From NCBI GenBank assembly GCA_903938205.1, contig CAJACJ010000477.1:1-16768 (forward strand): 16,768 nucleotides of DNA, given 5' to 3'. Origin of the DNA: an uncultured bacterium (GTDB lineage Bacteria > Planctomycetota > Phycisphaerae > Phycisphaerales > SM1A02). The translations under genes and the position numbers were made by a program. Shown here piece after piece: positions 1 to 8,682 of the stretch. Each line of letters starts with the position of its first letter. Position 1 is the stretch's first letter. The notes under the pieces were generated by a model. The model was not told the DNA's origin. It saw only the letters and a program-made list of their open reading frames with translations, and made no database searches.

Positions 1-1293
1 CGGACTTGCAATTACCGTGTTGTTCAGCGCCCACGCAATGTGAATTTTGCCGTCTGCGTCGCGATAGCGCAAGTTCAAGCGGCGACATTGAAAATCACCA
101 AGACGGCTGGCGGAATGCGTCTCGCCCCATTCGCCGCTTGGAACGCCGTCGGCGCCAATATCGCCGCGGCCTGGCATCCAACATTCAACATCAATCATGT
201 CCTCGTTCTTCATACCAAGGTCGCCGGTACAACATTGCAGCAGGCGATATGGCAGCGACAATCCTTGCAAAATCATTTCCACCGTCTCCAACATGTGCTT
301 ATGCCAGCCGCGACTTTCCGTGTCGTCGGCGCGGCAAATGACAACTTGTTCCACCTTGTCAAATTGATGAATGCGATACAAGCCCGCGGTGTCCTTGCCC
401 GACGCGCCGGCCTCGCGGCGAAAGCAAGTGCTTTGAGTTGTGTACTTCAGCGGCAGTTGCTCAATGGGAATAATTTCGTCGGCGTGAAAACCCATCAGGC
501 CAACTTCGCCGGTGCCTGTCAGAAATAAATCGTGGCCGGCGCCGCGGCTTGACTCGTCTATGTGATACGCCTGGTCGCGGCCAAACGGAAAGAAGCCCGT
601 GCCTTGCATGCATTCTTCCTTCACGATCACGGGCACGCCCATGGCGGTAAATCCGCGCTTTTCCGTTATAAAGTCAAAGGCGTAGCGAAGGGCGGCCTGG
701 TGCAATTTCATGCCAAGACCCGTCAGCACATAGTGGCGCGTGCCCGCGGTCTTCACGCCGCGCTCAAAATCCACAAGGCCAAGGTCGCGCACCAATTCCA
801 AGTGTGTCTTTGGTTTGAAACCGCGCTGACTTTCAAAACTTTTCAATGGATCAAAGTGCGGCGCGTTCCAGCGGCGAATTTCTTTGTTGTCTTCGGCGCC
901 CGCTCCAACAGGAACATCGGCGGCGGGGGGTTGCGGAATTCGCATCATTAAGTCGTGCCACTTTGGTCCAGTCTCCGCCAGTTGCTTGTCCAGTTCAGCG
1001 GCTTCCAATTTTAATTCCGCGGGACGGCGTTCCAATTCCTTTAATTTTGTTTCAATCGCTTCACGCTCCGCGCCAGTGGCGGATTTCAGTTGACCCTTCA
1101 AGCGGCCAAGTTCGGGTCCCGTCTCTTTGCTGAATTTATTTTGTTCGGCGCGTTTCACTTCAACGGCGCCGGTCAACTCTCGGCGGCGCGCATCAATGGC
1201 AAGCAACTCGTCAATGTTCACATCGGCGCGCTTCAGGCGCACGCCATGTTTAAATCGTTCCGGGTCATCACGCAGTGCTTTAATGTCGATCAT
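1..1293 (-). CDS. serS: Seryl-tRNA synthetase, 3' end beyond window
   Basis: Charges tRNA-Ser with serine in the cytoplasm (class II aminoacyl-tRNA synthetase). The reading frame is open for 431 codons from the ATG at 1293 to the window edge. Residues about 30-110 are the charged, helical tRNA-binding arm. The serine-binding T-x-E signature is at 261-263 (TGE), and motif 2 is clear at 291-294 (FRRE), followed by HQFDKVE to 315. The last residues, LNNTVIASP, are the start of motif 3; its arginine and the final 25-30 residues are missing because the window ends. Motif 3 reads LNNTVIASP rather than the commoner LNGSGLAVGR, and the preceding block reads ETHSASRLGDFQCRR. I recall this as a recognised SerRS sub-type, not a defect. 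It lies 83 bases after nadK and is probably the last or a late gene of that operon. No Shine-Dalgarno sequence precedes the ATG; the start is chosen because MIDIKALRDDPE matches the usual SerRS N-terminus. Confidence 0.96.
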   Translation of the reverse strand, partial: MIDIKALRDDPERFKHGVRLKRADVNIDELLAIDARRRELTGAVEVKRAEQNKFSKETGPELGRLKGQLKSATGAEREAIETKLKELERRPAELKLEAAELDKQLAETGPKWHDLMMRIPQPPAADVPVGAGAEDNKEIRRWNAPHFDPLKSFESQRGFKPKTHLELVRDLGLVDFERGVKTAGTRHYVLTGLGMKLHQAALRYAFDFITEKRGFTAMGVPVIVKEECMQGTGFFPFGRDQAYHIDESSRGAGHDLFLTGTGEVGLMGFHADEIIPIEQLPLKYTTQSTCFRREAGASGKDTAGLYRIHQFDKVEQVVICRADDTESRGWHKHMLETVEMILQGLSLPYRLLQCCTGDLGMKNEDMIDVECWMPGRGDIGADGVPSGEWGETHSASRLGDFQCRRLNLRYRDADGKIHIAWALNNTVIASP

Positions 1294-1376
1294 GGAACGA
1301 GCGAGTGTAGAAAAAAGTGGCGCACGTGTTTTGGCAGATTCAAGCCGTCGTTGCGCGGCTGATTTCAGGCCAAATT

Positions 1377-2234
1377 TCAGGGAGAATTTGGGCGGCGATA
1401 GCTTGGCGCTGCTGCCCATCGCATGGTATCGGCCAATGTGTCCCAATACGTTCGATCAGGATTTCCAATGAATTTGGCTGCGGTATGGTGGCGACCAACC
1501 AGCACGCGGTCGCCCGCGCTCAGCGGAACAATCGCTTGCCCATCAAGCACCAAAGCGGAACCGTCATTGGCGCGCATCACTTCAATCATGATTTCCAAAT
1601 GGCTCGCGGTCACAATGGGCCGAAACGCCAAACTGTGCGCACAAATTGGAGTGACAATCATGGCCTCAAGATCTGGTTGCACAATCGGTCCGCCCGCGCT
1701 CACGTTGTAGGCGGTGCTTCCAATTGGCGTGGCCACAATCACGCCGTCGCCAAGTAGGTCCGGACCTTGATCGCGCCCAAAGGAAATTTTTAATTCGATC
1801 ATGCGAAAGGGAGTGCCGGCGGTCACGGCGGCTTCGTTAATTGCAAGTCCTTCATGCACCAAGTCGCCGCGCGCGTTGCGCACGATCGCATCAAGCACCA
1901 TACGGTTGCGCACAATGGCGTCGTGTCCGAAAATCATGGTGGCATGTTGACGCAGCGAATCCAAATCAAATTCCGCCAAGAAACCAAGGCGTCCAAAGTT
2001 CAAACCAACCATGGGAACGCCGCGGTCAAGCAGGCGGCGGCACTGCGCGATCAATGTTCCATCGCCGCCCAGCACAACAACTAAATCAAAGATCGTTCGC
2101 GGCGGAATTGGGCGAAGGTCGGCCTCCAATTCCTCAACAATGCGGCCATGCGGCGTGATAATTCGGCGCACTTCCTCAATGGCCTCGGGCACGCCTTTGC
2201 GCCGTCTATCCGCGATAAGAAGGACATCTGTCAT
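1377..2234 (-). CDS. nadK: NAD kinase
   Basis: Phosphorylates NAD to NADP with ATP (or polyphosphate) in the cytoplasm; 285 residues, the normal length for the family. Visible landmarks are the nucleotide-binding GGDGT at 56-60, the NE pair at 133-134 in AINEAAVTAG, and the long conserved stretch from D163 to V185 containing DGVIVATPIGST and SAGG. The C-terminal beta region includes VTPICAHSLAFRPIV at 194-208. All key family positions are present, so it should be active. It starts 16 bases after the stop of the ABC ATPase gene and is followed 83 bases later by serS, on the same strand, so it is likely co-transcribed with both. There is no recognisable Shine-Dalgarno before its ATG. Nothing in its composition sets it apart from its neighbours. 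Confidence 0.96.
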   Translation of the reverse strand: MTDVLLIADRRRKGVPEAIEEVRRIITPHGRIVEELEADLRPIPPRTIFDLVVVLGGDGTLIAQCRRLLDRGVPMVGLNFGRLGFLAEFDLDSLRQHATMIFGHDAIVRNRMVLDAIVRNARGDLVHEGLAINEAAVTAGTPFRMIELKISFGRDQGPDLLGDGVIVATPIGSTAYNVSAGGPIVQPDLEAMIVTPICAHSLAFRPIVTASHLEIMIEVMRANDGSALVLDGQAIVPLSAGDRVLVGRHHTAAKFIGNPDRTYWDTLADTMRWAAAPSYRRPNSP

Positions 2235-2250
2235 GTGTGGTTACCCAACT

Positions 2251-3192
2251 TTACGCCACCAAACCTTTGGTCAGGCGAAGGAACGCAGTTTCAAGATCCG
2301 CCTCCGCTTGCTGCATTGAATTTATACGAAATCCCGCTGTGATGAGGCGATTGGGCAAATCACTCACGGACACGGCGGCATCGGTATCCAAAGTCACTTC
2401 AATGCGAGTGGCGCCTTCGCTATTTTTCAGTTCCACCAGACTCACGCCGTTCACTTTGCGTAAAAGTTCGGCGGCGGCCTCGGGGCGCTCATCAACAACA
2501 ATCTTCACCAGAGTTCCAAGATGTGCGCGTGAAAGGACATCCTTCATGCTGCCGGCGTACACCAATTTTCCGCGCTCGATAATGCCAACGCTGGTGCATA
2601 GTTCCGCCAGCTCGGGCAAAATGTGACTGGAAATTAAAATAGTTTTTCCCATGCGCAGAAGTTCCTTCAGCAGTTCGCGCATCTCAATGCGCGCGCGTGG
2701 ATCAAGACCGGAGTTAGGCTCGTCCATGAAAAGCACTTTTGGATTGTGAAGTAGCACGCGCGCCACGCTGAGTCGCTGCTGCATGCCGCGGCTTAGGCCA
2801 TTCACTTCCGTGCTTGATTTGCCGCGTAAATCTGTCAATTCCAGCACGTCGTGCACAGCTCGAAATCGCTCGTTGCCGTGAATGCCGTAGCAGGCCGCGA
2901 AAAATTCCAGGTATTCACTTACCGTCATTTCTTCATAGGCGCCCATGAAATCTGGCACATAGCCAATCAAAGGCCTGATCAAATTATTTTGGTAGCCGAT
3001 GGTTTTTCCATCAACGCGCGCCTCGCCCCAAGTTGGTTTCAGTAGCGTGGCCAGAATTTTAATTGTGGTGGTCTTGCCCGCGCCGTTGGGGCCGATGAAT
3101 CCAAAACATTCGCCAGCCTCAATGGACAAATTCAAATTGTCTAGGGCGATCAAGTCGCCATATTTTTTCGTGAGGTTGGCAGTTTCAATCAT
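2251..3192 (-). CDS. ABC transporter ATP-binding protein
   Basis: Cytoplasmic ATPase subunit expected to drive a membrane transporter. With the start at 3192 (MIETANLTKKYGD) the protein has 313 residues. Walker A is GPNGAGKTT at 34-42, the ABC signature is LSRGMQQR at 133-140, Walker B and the catalytic glutamate are in FMDEPNSGLD at 155-164, and the H-loop is SSH at 188-190. After about residue 225 comes a C-terminal extension of the type seen in ABC-2/DrrA-like exporters. Two details are non-standard: the signature has R-G-M for G-G-Q, and the usual Q-loop glutamine position reads VPDFMGAYEE, with Asp81. I recall this form from a sub-family of exporter ATPases, so activity is still expected. 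A longer frame upstream (to 3285) would overlap the preceding gene by 80 bases and adds unconserved sequence, so it is rejected. No permease gene is adjacent; the upstream 842-residue membrane protein is the likeliest partner. Confidence 0.93.
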   Translation of the reverse strand: MIETANLTKKYGDLIALDNLNLSIEAGECFGFIGPNGAGKTTTIKILATLLKPTWGEARVDGKTIGYQNNLIRPLIGYVPDFMGAYEEMTVSEYLEFFAACYGIHGNERFRAVHDVLELTDLRGKSSTEVNGLSRGMQQRLSVARVLLHNPKVLFMDEPNSGLDPRARIEMRELLKELLRMGKTILISSHILPELAELCTSVGIIERGKLVYAGSMKDVLSRAHLGTLVKIVVDERPEAAAELLRKVNGVSLVELKNSEGATRIEVTLDTDAAVSVSDLPNRLITAGFRINSMQQAEADLETAFLRLTKGLVA

Positions 3193-3205
3193 TGCCACAA
3201 TGAAC

Positions 3206-5734
3206 TCAGGGTACGGGAAGCGGCGGCCAAAAGATGGCAGCATCATCGGGCAGGGGAATGATGTAGCGAACCAGCACGTTGCCACTACTTATTGCGGGCT
3301 TTCCAGATACATCTACGGGAACAGGAATTGCGACATCTTCAAGCGTTCCAATGACAATCAAGCACGGTTGCGTCAGCCAACGTGACAAGTCCAGCGAGCG
3401 ACCCAATTCTCGTGTCACGCGCATGGGCGCGGGCGCGTCTGGCGGATTCATTTCATACGCCGGCGGTTGCAGCATTTGATACAAGGAAAGCATTTCCAAA
3501 TTGGTTTGCAGGCGCTTGCCTGCAAATACATCGTCCCCCTGACGAGACAAAATGCGCGCGGTGAGTTGCCGTAAAGGTCGCGCGTAGCGGTTCAGAATTT
3601 CTTGTGTGAGCGAACCCGCATCCAGTTTCGCGACGTCGACCGGTCCGTTTGGATAGAGCGCTTGGGCGACATTCAATTCTTGATCTGGCAACCAATCATT
3701 CGCAAGCGCAACCATGCGGCCCGCATTGGCAAGCGGCGCTGTGGGGTGCAACGTAAGACGGTTGCTGTCGCTCCATTGTTGCGTTGGAAATTGAAATGGA
3801 GACACATGAATCAAGGTTACATTTTTCAGCGCGCCGGGTAAATGATGCGTGAGTGAGCCCGTCAGTGAAATGAGATTCAAGTTTCCCTGAGTCGCAGTCG
3901 CCTGTATTTTTTTGTCAGCCATCTGCATGGGAAGCGTGCCCCAACTTGTCGATACATCTCCCAACCAGCGCGCTTCAAAGTCGCTTGTGGTTGCGCGTGC
4001 AGGAAGGGTGCTCTTGCCAGGTTCGTCTATTGGCTGGTCAAAGCGCGCGGAATCTGGAAAGCCCTGAACATTTCCACCCCTTGGTGGCGCCCAGGTCGTC
4101 AAGATATTTCGTTGATTTTCAGCTGATTTCATTGCAATTTCTGTAGTTCCAAATCCGGGAAGCAGGGCGCTTAGCCACATCGTTGCGCGCGCAGATTGAT
4201 TCATGTTTGAAGGCGTTGACGCAGGTTCGTCAATCGAATCGAGCACCGTGAGGTGTCGAAGATCAGAAGTTGTTGTGCTGATCATACTGCTCAATCCGTA
4301 CGCGGCGGCGCACGCCAGTAGTGACACGCCAATAAATACAAGCCAGGCCAAGCGCTGCGCATTTTTCTTGCGCAGCACCAACCACGCAATCGGACACGAC
4401 ACCATCCAATAGACAGCGAATAATCCAAACGTAAGCAGAACACCACTTGTGACTCGACCCTGCAATCCAATCGCGCTGAATACCAAGTCGCCTTCGCCGC
4501 AGTCGTATTCTTCATAGTTTGAAGCACTGGCAAGTTTCTTGGGATCATTTTTCTGTAGACGATCAAAATCATTGGCGCTCATGGAGTCGGCGCGTCTGCC
4601 CAAAATGCGATTCCAAAATACATCCACTTGCGGCAATGATTCATTGGCGTATGAACCGCGGTGCAAAGCGTCAATGTCAACGCCAATCAGCGTAATCCGA
4701 CCATGTCCAAATGAGCGTCCAACGACAATGCTTCTACGACCATTCCATTTTTCAATTTCGCTGGAACTGCCTGTAATTGCACTTGTTTTTGGCAGTGCAA
4801 TCAATCCTTTCCATGGCTTGCTTAAGGAGTTTGAGTCAAATACATAGACTGGAGTTCGCACATTTGTGCGTCGCAATTCTTTAGCGCGCGAAAGTACGGG
4901 CAGCAATATTTCCACAGGAACGCCATCCACTTGTGTCACGCCTTCGGTCGGCAATAAATCGGAAAGAAAATTCGGCGCGCCGCCGCCAATCCCCCAAGAG
5001 TTCCCGCTTTCTGGCAACACAATCACAAGCGAACCTCCGCGAGCGATCCAATCCCGCAACGCTGTGGCTCGATCACCGGTGAGTAATTGCGGAGAAGCTT
5101 GTGACCAAATCACTTCATTGAAACTCCACAAGCCTTCCCATCGATCCGGAAATTCCGCCGGAGAAATTCCGCGTGGCAACTGCGTGAAGGAATTCATGCT
5201 TGGCACAAATGCAAATCCATTCGCAAGCGCGCCAAGATCTTCAAGACCCATTCGACCGTCGCCCACCAATGCGATCGCATCTTGATTCATTTCAAGTGGC
5301 AGCGATGGCTCTTGCGCTTGCGTTGGTGTGAATCGCAGTGTTCCCAGTAAACGAATTCGCTGAGCGCCTTGGGCCTGAAACACGCTCACATTAAAAATAG
5401 ACGTAGCCAAGAATTGAGCGGAAAAAGGCGGCAATTTGGCGTACAACCAACGCGTTACATTTTGCCCGGGAGGGAGCGTCACCTCACGCCAATAGGACGC
5501 CATATCGCCGTCCGCATTTTCCACATCCCACTGCACAATAGCTGAAGTGGGTTCAGGCAAGTCGCTGCGAAGACGCACTCGAAGCGCCGTCAAATCTCCG
5601 CCGCGATACGCGTTGAAAGCACCAAATCGTTCGACATGAATTTCAACATCATCGCCGCGCGCAAAGCGTTCGGTGGCGCACAGCAGTAAAGCCATCGTGA
5701 TCAATGCGAATCGAAATGAGTGGAAGCATTTCAT
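3206..5734 (-). CDS. Exported, membrane-anchored protein with GATase-like domain
   Basis: Unknown exact function; 842 residues. An N-terminal signal peptide is visible (about residues 1-27, hydrophobic core ALITMALLLCA). A beta-rich extracytoplasmic region follows to about 145. Residues about 150-380 look like a class-I glutamine-amidotransferase-like Rossmann domain, with a strand EVIWSQASP at 207-214, the helix LRDWIARGGSLVIVL at 226-240, and later GHGRITLIGVDID at 343-354. I see no catalytic Cys-His pair, so it is probably non-enzymatic. Two transmembrane helices lie at about 430-453 and 462-485, joined by a short basic loop, and a further extracytoplasmic region fills 490-842. This signal peptide, GATase-like fold and two-helix layout is one I associate with uncharacterised planctomycete proteins beside ABC ATPases. 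The ABC ATPase gene starts 13 bases after its stop, and the M20 peptidase gene ends 23 bases before its start. Function as transporter partner is inference. Confidence 0.82.
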   Translation of the reverse strand: MKCFHSFRFALITMALLLCATERFARGDDVEIHVERFGAFNAYRGGDLTALRVRLRSDLPEPTSAIVQWDVENADGDMASYWREVTLPPGQNVTRWLYAKLPPFSAQFLATSIFNVSVFQAQGAQRIRLLGTLRFTPTQAQEPSLPLEMNQDAIALVGDGRMGLEDLGALANGFAFVPSMNSFTQLPRGISPAEFPDRWEGLWSFNEVIWSQASPQLLTGDRATALRDWIARGGSLVIVLPESGNSWGIGGGAPNFLSDLLPTEGVTQVDGVPVEILLPVLSRAKELRRTNVRTPVYVFDSNSLSKPWKGLIALPKTSAITGSSSEIEKWNGRRSIVVGRSFGHGRITLIGVDIDALHRGSYANESLPQVDVFWNRILGRRADSMSANDFDRLQKNDPKKLASASNYEEYDCGEGDLVFSAIGLQGRVTSGVLLTFGLFAVYWMVSCPIAWLVLRKKNAQRLAWLVFIGVSLLACAAAYGLSSMISTTTSDLRHLTVLDSIDEPASTPSNMNQSARATMWLSALLPGFGTTEIAMKSAENQRNILTTWAPPRGGNVQGFPDSARFDQPIDEPGKSTLPARATTSDFEARWLGDVSTSWGTLPMQMADKKIQATATQGNLNLISLTGSLTHHLPGALKNVTLIHVSPFQFPTQQWSDSNRLTLHPTAPLANAGRMVALANDWLPDQELNVAQALYPNGPVDVAKLDAGSLTQEILNRYARPLRQLTARILSRQGDDVFAGKRLQTNLEMLSLYQMLQPPAYEMNPPDAPAPMRVTRELGRSLDLSRWLTQPCLIVIGTLEDVAIPVPVDVSGKPAISSGNVLVRYIIPLPDDAAIFWPPLPVP

Positions 5735-5757
5735 CGTGTGATGTACCGTCGATACAT

Positions 5758-7170
5758 TTAAGGACGAAGTCCCGCAATCTCGGCCAAGATTGCGGCGTGG
5801 CTTAACGCGCCGCGGCGGAAACAGGACAATTCAAATTTCTCGTTTGGACTGTGCACGCGATCGTCATCCAGGCCAAATCCAACCAGCAAACTTTCCACGC
5901 CAAGTATGCGTTGCAATAACCCAACCGCGGGAATGCTGCCGCCAGTCCCAATGCACACTGGATTTTTTCCATAAACTTTCGCCAATCCGCGCTCAGCAGC
6001 CACCAAGTACGGGCTCTCATCTTTCACACGAATAGGCGGGTTTTTGCCGAATGTTTTGATTTCAAGCGTGTAGCCAGCGGGCACGCGCGCCTGCAAATGC
6101 GCGGATAATTTCTTGAACGCATCCTCTGGATCCATGTCCGCAACTAAGCGGCAAGAAATCTTCGCAGTGGCTTCGCTTGCAATCACGGTCTTCGCGCCCT
6201 CGCCTTGATAGCCACCCTTGATGCCGTTGCAATCACACGTGGGTCGACACCATGTTCGCTCCATCGCATTGAAGCCTGGCTCGCCAAAACCTTTGCTGAC
6301 GCCGGCCTTGCCCAAAAATTCCGCGTCGTTGAAATCAAGTGTGTCCCACTGTGATTTTATTTTTTCTGGCAGCGGCTTCACTTGATCATAAAAACCTTCA
6401 ATGGCAATGCTGCCATCGTCGTTGTGCAAGCTGGCAATCATGCGCGCTAAAGAGTTGATCGGATTGGCGATCGCTCCGCCATACAAGCCCGAATGCAAAT
6501 CATGCGACGGTCCCTTCAACTTCGCCTCCACATACACCAGGCCGCGCAGCATGGTTGTGATCGCCGGAGTGTCTATGTCCCACATTCCTGTATCGCTGAC
6601 AATGGCGACATCGCATTCCAATTCCTTGGCATATTCACGAAGAAAAGGCTCAAAACTTTCACTTCCAGATTCTTCCTCGCCCTCCAAAAGAACGGTGACG
6701 GGGCAGGGCGGTCCACCCGCGCATTCATGCCACGCGCGCAACGCCTCGAAGAATGTCATCACTTGTCCCTTGTCATCCACCGCGCCGCGCGCCACAACGC
6801 GCTTGCCCATCGGGCCACTCATGATCACTGGTTCAAACGGTGGACTCGTCCACAATTCAATCGGGTCGGCTGGCTGCACGTCATAGTGGCCATAAAAAAG
6901 TACGCGTGGCGCTGTCACGCCTTTGGGTCCAGGATGTTTGGCAAGCACCATTGGATGACCATGCGTCTTTACAAGTCGCGATTCAAATCCGCATTCAGTC
7001 AGCAGTTTGCAGGCCCACTCTCCCGCGCGGCGAACATCGGCTGCGAAAGCGGGATCCGTGCTCACGCTTGGTATCCGCAAGAACTCCATCAGCCGCTCAA
7101 TCCCCGCGGGTTGGTTGGCATTAGTCTTGGCAAGCACGCTGTCAATTTGGGTGTGGGTTGAAATGCTCAT
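5758..7170 (-). CDS. M20 family metallodipeptidase
   Basis: Predicted two-zinc peptidase that cleaves dipeptides or similar small amides; no signal peptide, so cytoplasmic. From the ATG at 7170 the protein has 470 residues, normal for the M20 CNDP/PepV-like group. The metal site is complete: H95 in GHYDVQP, D132 in AVDDKGQ (bridging), E166/E167 in LEGEEESGS (with the catalytic Glu), D193 in VSDTG, and H440 in DDRVHSPNE. The lid/dimerisation domain, about 210-385, includes HDLHSGLYGG at 223-232. An in-frame TTG at 7212 would add 14 residues, but it lies only two bases from a GAGGTG, too close for a working ribosome site, and the added residues look unconserved; the ATG is preferred. It is first in a leftward operon with the 842-residue membrane protein and the ABC ATPase. 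A role in using peptides handled by that transporter is possible but unproven. Confidence 0.93.
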   Translation of the reverse strand: MSISTHTQIDSVLAKTNANQPAGIERLMEFLRIPSVSTDPAFAADVRRAGEWACKLLTECGFESRLVKTHGHPMVLAKHPGPKGVTAPRVLFYGHYDVQPADPIELWTSPPFEPVIMSGPMGKRVVARGAVDDKGQVMTFFEALRAWHECAGGPPCPVTVLLEGEEESGSESFEPFLREYAKELECDVAIVSDTGMWDIDTPAITTMLRGLVYVEAKLKGPSHDLHSGLYGGAIANPINSLARMIASLHNDDGSIAIEGFYDQVKPLPEKIKSQWDTLDFNDAEFLGKAGVSKGFGEPGFNAMERTWCRPTCDCNGIKGGYQGEGAKTVIASEATAKISCRLVADMDPEDAFKKLSAHLQARVPAGYTLEIKTFGKNPPIRVKDESPYLVAAERGLAKVYGKNPVCIGTGGSIPAVGLLQRILGVESLLVGFGLDDDRVHSPNEKFELSCFRRGALSHAAILAEIAGLRP

Positions 7171-7262
7171 AATGATTAGGGTATCCAAATCATGCAGGCG
7201 CTTATCTGACAATGCACCTCAATTGAGTTAGCATTCGCGCGAAGATTGTTTCAACTAGCAAC

Positions 7263-7267
7263 AGGAG
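7263..7267 (+). promoter_or_regulatory. Ribosome binding site deciding the start at 7276
   Basis: AGGAG lies 8 bases before the ATG at 7276. The reading frame is also open upstream to a TTG at 7246, but this strong site fixes the ATG as the real start and shortens the protein by 10 residues. It is the only clear Shine-Dalgarno sequence before any gene in the window. Confidence 0.85.
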
Positions 7268-7275
7268 ATCGAACA

Positions 7276-8664
7276 ATGGCCGAACGAGTAGTGGTGGATC
7301 AAATTGACTTTCGCTCAGCGCTGGTATTTCCGCGGGTTCTCAATTCCGCCACGGGCGCGTTTCAACCATCTCGGCTTTTGGCCGCAACCTTTATTGTGCT
7401 TGCTTTGGCTGTGGCGGGGCGCTTTTACGACGCATTGCGCGGTCCCATGATTCAGTCCGCAGGCTTATTGTCGCCCACTCGCAGTTCAATTGATTCAGCC
7501 GTCGCATCCGATGTTGCTCGGCGAGCGGCGCTGGAAAATTTGCCGCCAGATCAACGGCCCGCTGGCATGGACACGCGCGGCGGAGTGGACATTGAAACTG
7601 TCTGCAATTTGCTGCAAAGCCGCCTTGGTTCCGTCAGCGGATTTGAAGCCGACGGAATTCGCCGCGCGCTGGAGCGACTGGAGTCGTATCGCCGCAAGGG
7701 AACCTTTGATTCATTTTCCATCGCTGTGGGTCGTTGCATTGACGGACTTGCCGTTGGAGTTCTCACCGTCAGTCCAGTCATGGCTGTGGGCGCGTTCGCC
7801 AATCTCTTCATTGATTTACCGTTGGCCTGTTGGCGTGATGATCGTTGGTTTTGTTTTGTCTTTGGTGCTGCCTTTATCATTGCCATGGGCGCGGGCGGCG
7901 CCGCGATGTGCCGCATGACCGCAATTGATTTGGCCGGCAAAGCCAAACTTTCCGCCGCCGACGCGTTTGCGTTTGTCAAACCGCGCTGGATTAATCATGC
8001 ACTAGTTCCAGTGTGGCCACTGCTGACGCTTGTTGTTCTTCTTCCTGTGGCCGCCATGCTTGGCTGGCTCAGCCGCATTCCACTTATAGATATTTTCGCC
8101 GGACTCGCGTACGGCCTTGTCATTGTCTTGGCGTTTTTTGCGTCAATTGCCTTAATTCCATGGGGTTTTTGCATGCCTCTGGCGGTGGCCGCGTCTGCGT
8201 GCGAAGGCTGCGATGGTCTTGAAGCCGCGCAACGAACCGTGGCCTATGTGTTGCGCCGACCGTTGCAAGGGTTGCTCTATCTCATCATGGCGGCCATTGG
8301 AATTTCACTTGTCATATTCATCGCCGATCTTTTCGCCATGGCAACACTTTCTCTCGCCGCCAACTTTGTTGGCATGACCGCGGGCGAAGGTCCCATGTCC
8401 AGCCTTGCCACAATTCGATTGCTCTTGCCCGACGACGTCGCACCCGTTCGAAGTCTTGGTTTCACCGCATCCATTTCCGCAGGATTTGTTGGCCTGTGGA
8501 TTACAGTTGTGAAGTCGCTCGCGGCAGGCGCGTGCTTTGGCGCATTTTGGTCAGTTGCCACCGCAGCGTATTTGGCGCTTCGTAAATCCTGCGACGATCA
8601 ACCATTTGACGACTTGTGGATGCCAGGCACGCCTGCTGGTTCACGACAAGATCAAGCCGCATAA
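7276..8664 (+). CDS. Multi-pass inner-membrane protein, function unknown
   Basis: A 462-residue integral membrane protein. Hydrophobic segments are at about 32-49, 155-182, 190-213, 243-264, 272-298, 330-356 and 403-436, giving roughly seven helices. Between the first and second lies a hydrophilic stretch of about 100 residues (50-150) with charged helical sequence. The block CRMTAIDLAGKAKLSAADAF at 212-231, the following helices, and ACEGCDGLEAAQRTVAYVLRRP at 308-329 resemble an uncharacterised membrane family I remember from planctomycetes, where a conserved EG-D-AxxR-YVxxRP block sits between helices. No enzymatic or transport motif is visible. The start is set by an AGGAG 8 bases upstream. 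It is divergent from the M20 peptidase gene, with 105 bases between start codons that must hold both promoters; I could not assign either with confidence. The next gene starts 18 bases after its stop and is probably co-transcribed. Confidence 0.8.
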   Translation: MAERVVVDQIDFRSALVFPRVLNSATGAFQPSRLLAATFIVLALAVAGRFYDALRGPMIQSAGLLSPTRSSIDSAVASDVARRAALENLPPDQRPAGMDTRGGVDIETVCNLLQSRLGSVSGFEADGIRRALERLESYRRKGTFDSFSIAVGRCIDGLAVGVLTVSPVMAVGAFANLFIDLPLACWRDDRWFCFVFGAAFIIAMGAGGAAMCRMTAIDLAGKAKLSAADAFAFVKPRWINHALVPVWPLLTLVVLLPVAAMLGWLSRIPLIDIFAGLAYGLVIVLAFFASIALIPWGFCMPLAVAASACEGCDGLEAAQRTVAYVLRRPLQGLLYLIMAAIGISLVIFIADLFAMATLSLAANFVGMTAGEGPMSSLATIRLLLPDDVAPVRSLGFTASISAGFVGLWITVVKSLAAGACFGAFWSVATAAYLALRKSCDDQPFDDLWMPGTPAGSRQDQAA

Positions 8665-8682
8665 ATTTTATTCTGGTTCCAA

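Noticed and set aside
40..1757. Long plus-strand open frames opposite serS and nadK
   Set aside because: They are antisense shadows; the minus-strand proteins carry full family motifs.
3193..3285. N-terminal extension of the ABC ATPase to 3285
   Set aside because: It overlaps the upstream gene by 80 bases and adds residues unlike any ABC N-terminus; the MIETANLTKKYG start fits the family.
7171..7212. TTG start for the M20 peptidase at 7212
   Set aside because: The purine-rich GAGGTG is only two bases from the TTG, and the extra 14 residues look unconserved; the ATG at 7170 is preferred.
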